Shown here one piece after another: positions 61,681 through 64,000 of a stretch of DNA of 64,000 nt. Positions within the stretch are counted from its first letter, which is position 1; every line of letters starts with the position of its first letter. This DNA comes from Glandiceps talaboti (lineage: Eukaryota > Hemichordata > Enteropneusta > Spengelidae), in assembly GCF_964340395.1 (NCBI RefSeq), contig NC_135564.1, forward strand, positions 20,114,107 to 20,178,106, written 5' to 3'. Under the pieces are notes generated by a model, which was given only the letters and a program-made list of their open reading frames with translations, ran no database searches and was not told where the DNA came from. The position numbers and the translations under genes are program-made.

Positions 61681-63051
61681 CTAGAAAATGAAAGAAAAGA
61701 ACAGTATGTAGCTTTCTTCAATTAATAAATGGCACTGTTGTGTTGTCATAGTAATAAGAGTTGAGCTGTGCTTATTCCTTCCGAGTTTAATAATCTGTGA
61801 TACTCTGAAGATGTTTTAATGAATCAATGACTGGTAAGAGGGTACATATGGAAACTTAATGAGCATACAGGAGTAGTTTTTTAAACCATGTGAGTAGCTT
61901 CTTTTTTTTTACCATGGGAGTAGTTATTCCCATGGTTTTAAAAAAGTACTCCTGTTCCCTCATTAAGCTTCCTTAAGTACATATATTTGAGTACAATAAT
62001 GGATAAATATGCATAGATTTGAAAGAATTTGAAATCTGCTACTACGCCCTCTAGTGGCAGTGAGTGAACAAGGCTAGAGGCTGTCAATTGAAATCTTTCG
62101 TAAATGTTTGTGTATTTGCAGTTGTGTTAGTTTGGTTGAAAACGATTATAAGGTATTTGAAATGTTTGATATTAGTTTGTACATAATTGTAAACGTACAA
62201 CATACTTGTTCAATGTTTGAACTTGAACTTCGTAAATTACAAATTTCTATGAGACTATTAACTGATATCTCTTTTGACACTACCACCTTGATACGTGCAC
62301 ACTTTTCTTCTGTGTTGAACTTTTCACACACAAACATTTTCTTTGGCATCAGTAAATTGCTATACTTGCTGATATGCTCTGTTGGCCAGTGTTTTTGAAA
62401 CACGTCGAGTTTTATTGAGACTAAGATTTTATATTTTTACATTTGTTTGTAAATTACACTTACACTTGGGAGATTTTGAAAATCTTCAGAAGCACACCAT
62501 TTATACCACTATGTACAGATACATACACAATACACGACATAATTTGATAAACTGAGAGCTTTTCGATTATAAACAGCGCCATCTATCATAGAGTGAACAA
62601 GACTGACAGTTTGTAGTTGCAGGTTATTTTGTGTGTATTGGTTATAATTTGTAGTACTAATGAAGGCCTGCGACAACAGTTGAATGTCCACCAAGAATGT
62701 TCATGAGTGCTAATATATACTATTTACTGGTAAATTCACGGTTAATTTTTTGGTAGAATGTTCGTACCTCCCAGGAACCTCCCAGCTTTTGCCGAGTTCA
62801 TGTATGTTGTCAGTTATTCTGCCATCAGGCATGCGTAGATCATTGCTGTCATCACCATCAGCATCACCAAGTAAACCACATATCTTGCCATGAAGGTTGT
62901 TGTATAGATAAGTTTGGATAGTGGCATGGCCATCCCAAGTAACTGCAAATCTACCAAATGCCCGTACACGTATTTGGTTTTCGTAAGACTTTTCCAGGGA
63001 AATATCTGAACTTAGGATATGGGGAAATGCAGCCACAGTCTTTCCATTCAC
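61585..63051 (-). CDS. von Willebrand factor type D domain protein, last three exons (5' part not in window)
   Basis: Three exons join in frame: 62768-63051, 62206-62368 and 61585-61680, the last ending in TGA. The first carries the C-terminal half of a VWD domain: VTWDGHATIQTYL, then HGKICGLLGDADGDDSNDLR, MPDGRITDN and GKSWEVPG. VWD domains occur in secreted proteins such as vitellogenin-type lipid carriers, mucins and zonadhesin. After the domain come 54 residues with three cysteines (CEKFNTEEKC, then EIC) and a short tail (CVLKQRR to the stop), perhaps a degenerate C8-like region. The usual CGLCG motif is CGLLG, so one cysteine is missing. A minus-strand AATAAA lies at 61377-61382. The second and third exons rest on phase and splice sites, not on homology. 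A vitellogenin-like identity is possible but unproven. Confidence 0.72.
61842..61980. repeat. Inverted repeat between the last two exons of the VWD gene
   Basis: Arms of about 45 bp containing CTTAATGAGC.TACAGGAGTA and AAACCATG in inverted copies. Confidence 0.65.
62206..62368 (-). CDS. Putative penultimate exon of the VWD gene
   Basis: Continues the VWD exon in phase through a tatcag acceptor and ends in phase 0 at CAA|gtatgt. It encodes KYSNLLMPKKMFVCEKFN through SSSSNIEQ with three cysteines. Confidence 0.6.
62768..63051 (-). CDS. VWD-domain exon
   Basis: 94 codons plus two bases, acceptor ataacag and donor gtacga. The residues VRAFGRFAVTWDG and KICGLLGDADGDDSND identify the VWD fold. 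The upstream exon was not found within the 949 bp left in the window. Confidence 0.85.
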
Positions 63052-63209
63052 CTGTTATAAGATAAAATATATACTTTATAACCTAGTGCTTACAGTAAAT
63101 AAAGTGCCTCTCGGAAAATAAAAATGCTACACATTTGGTACTACTTAAAATTTAAACTAAGGAAACAAACGTATTTGGTCGTTTTCAAACCCATCCATTT
63201 TAGAATGCC

Positions 63210-63330
63210 GTAGAAAAATTGGTAGCATGGAAATCCGGAATCGAACGGTAACTGTAATTTACCTCTGATGTGAGACATGGTGCTGGATTTCTGGTAGTAT
63301 TTTAATGTATGCATGTTTTACATTCAGCCC
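63210..63330. repeat. Dispersed repeat, copy B (upstream of the VWD exon)
   Basis: Direct partner of 60988-61102; together they bracket the three VWD gene exons. Confidence 0.8.
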
Positions 63331-64000
63331 TAAACTCCCTTCATTATTTTTAAAGGAATTGCAACCTTTCATTTGGCAAAGTTCTGAGCGATTTCAAGAA
63401 CTAATTTTCAGAGAAATTGGTCCACGAGCATTCTACAGCACTGTGCTTAAGAGATGTGAGCCATAGAAACAGCATAACATATCCATAGATGTTTGAATAA
63501 AAACTTGAAGTGAACACTTGTGATATTTTCTGGTCAACGTTTTGAGAATTATTATTGGTTTTTCATCACACCCATCAGAAGTGAACAAAATAACATTGCT
63601 ATACTAGTATGTGTAAACCTTGCCATCTTATATTTTCAGAATGAACTGATATTGTAAAATACTGTTATTAAACACAAAATTATGTGACATTGTTTGCTCA
63701 TGTCATAATAGTATGCTGAAATTTCCAAAATAAAAAGCTGGAGTAAATTTGCTAAAAATGAGGATAATCTGACTAAAGAGGAGTTAACCATAACAAAGAA
63801 AACTTAATGCAGTATCAGCCGTAACAATAATTGTTTTAAATCTTTGCTGTCACTTTGTTACTTTGAAAACTCCAATCCATTTTCTGTTAAAAAAATAAAA
63901 AATTAAAATTAAAATTAAAATGGCGACCATGCTTATTTTTGAAATAGAGATCAAAATGATTTTAAAATGGCTGTCGAATTCTGTGTGAGAAAGTAAAAGA

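Noticed and set aside
63260-63285. Minus-strand ATGTCTCACATCAGAG before gtaaat, as a possible first exon of the VWD gene
   Set aside because: It lies in a dispersed repeat that also occurs at 61040, where the ATG is absent, and it gives no signal peptide.

Overview
This is a stretch of an animal nuclear genome: AT-rich, dominated by introns, with every recognisable gene split by GT-AG introns and with many minisatellites, foldback elements and DNA transposons. I cannot name the species. Gene content, intron density and a CR1/Jockey-like LINE fossil fit an invertebrate bilaterian (hemichordate, echinoderm, cephalochordate or lophotrochozoan are all possible).

Two complete housekeeping genes lie head to head. 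On the minus strand (34578 down to 314) is the single aralar/citrin gene, the calcium-regulated mitochondrial aspartate/glutamate carrier (SLC25A12/SLC25A13 family). I assembled 16 coding exons that join in frame to 673 residues. On the plus strand (35391 to 55819) is HAT1, the type B histone acetyltransferase catalytic subunit, with 10 coding exons and 407 residues. The two start codons are 812 bp apart across a shared promoter region. From memory, human SLC25A12 and HAT1 have the same divergent arrangement on chromosome 2, so this looks like an ancient bidirectional gene pair. At the right edge, on the minus strand (63051 down to 61585), are the last three exons of a third gene encoding a von Willebrand factor type D domain protein. 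Its 5' part is outside the window or was not found.

The introns hold most of the novelty. HAT1 intron 4 contains a 1.0 kb PIF/Harbinger-like element (TTA target duplication) and then an 8,319-bp element (39033-47351). The larger element has perfect 33-bp terminal inverted repeats and a TTAA target duplication, and it interrupts a 71-bp tandem repeat so cleanly that the empty site can be read. Just inside its right end starts a six-exon minus-strand gene for a 166-residue protein I do not recognise. Just inside its left end is a short plus-strand ATG exon with a good donor, followed by further coding-like fragments. The carrier gene's intron 3 contains a 2.4 kb element with 133-bp inverted repeats and a 9-bp target duplication (Mutator-like). 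A palindromic foldback element is nested in it, and a second copy of that foldback sits inside the TTAA element.

Large minisatellites occupy carrier introns 5 and 6 (45/41-bp and 41-bp units), HAT1 intron 5 (38/36-bp and 45-bp units) and the region downstream of HAT1 (61-bp units). Most long open frames outside the exons listed here come from these tandem repeats and are not genes.
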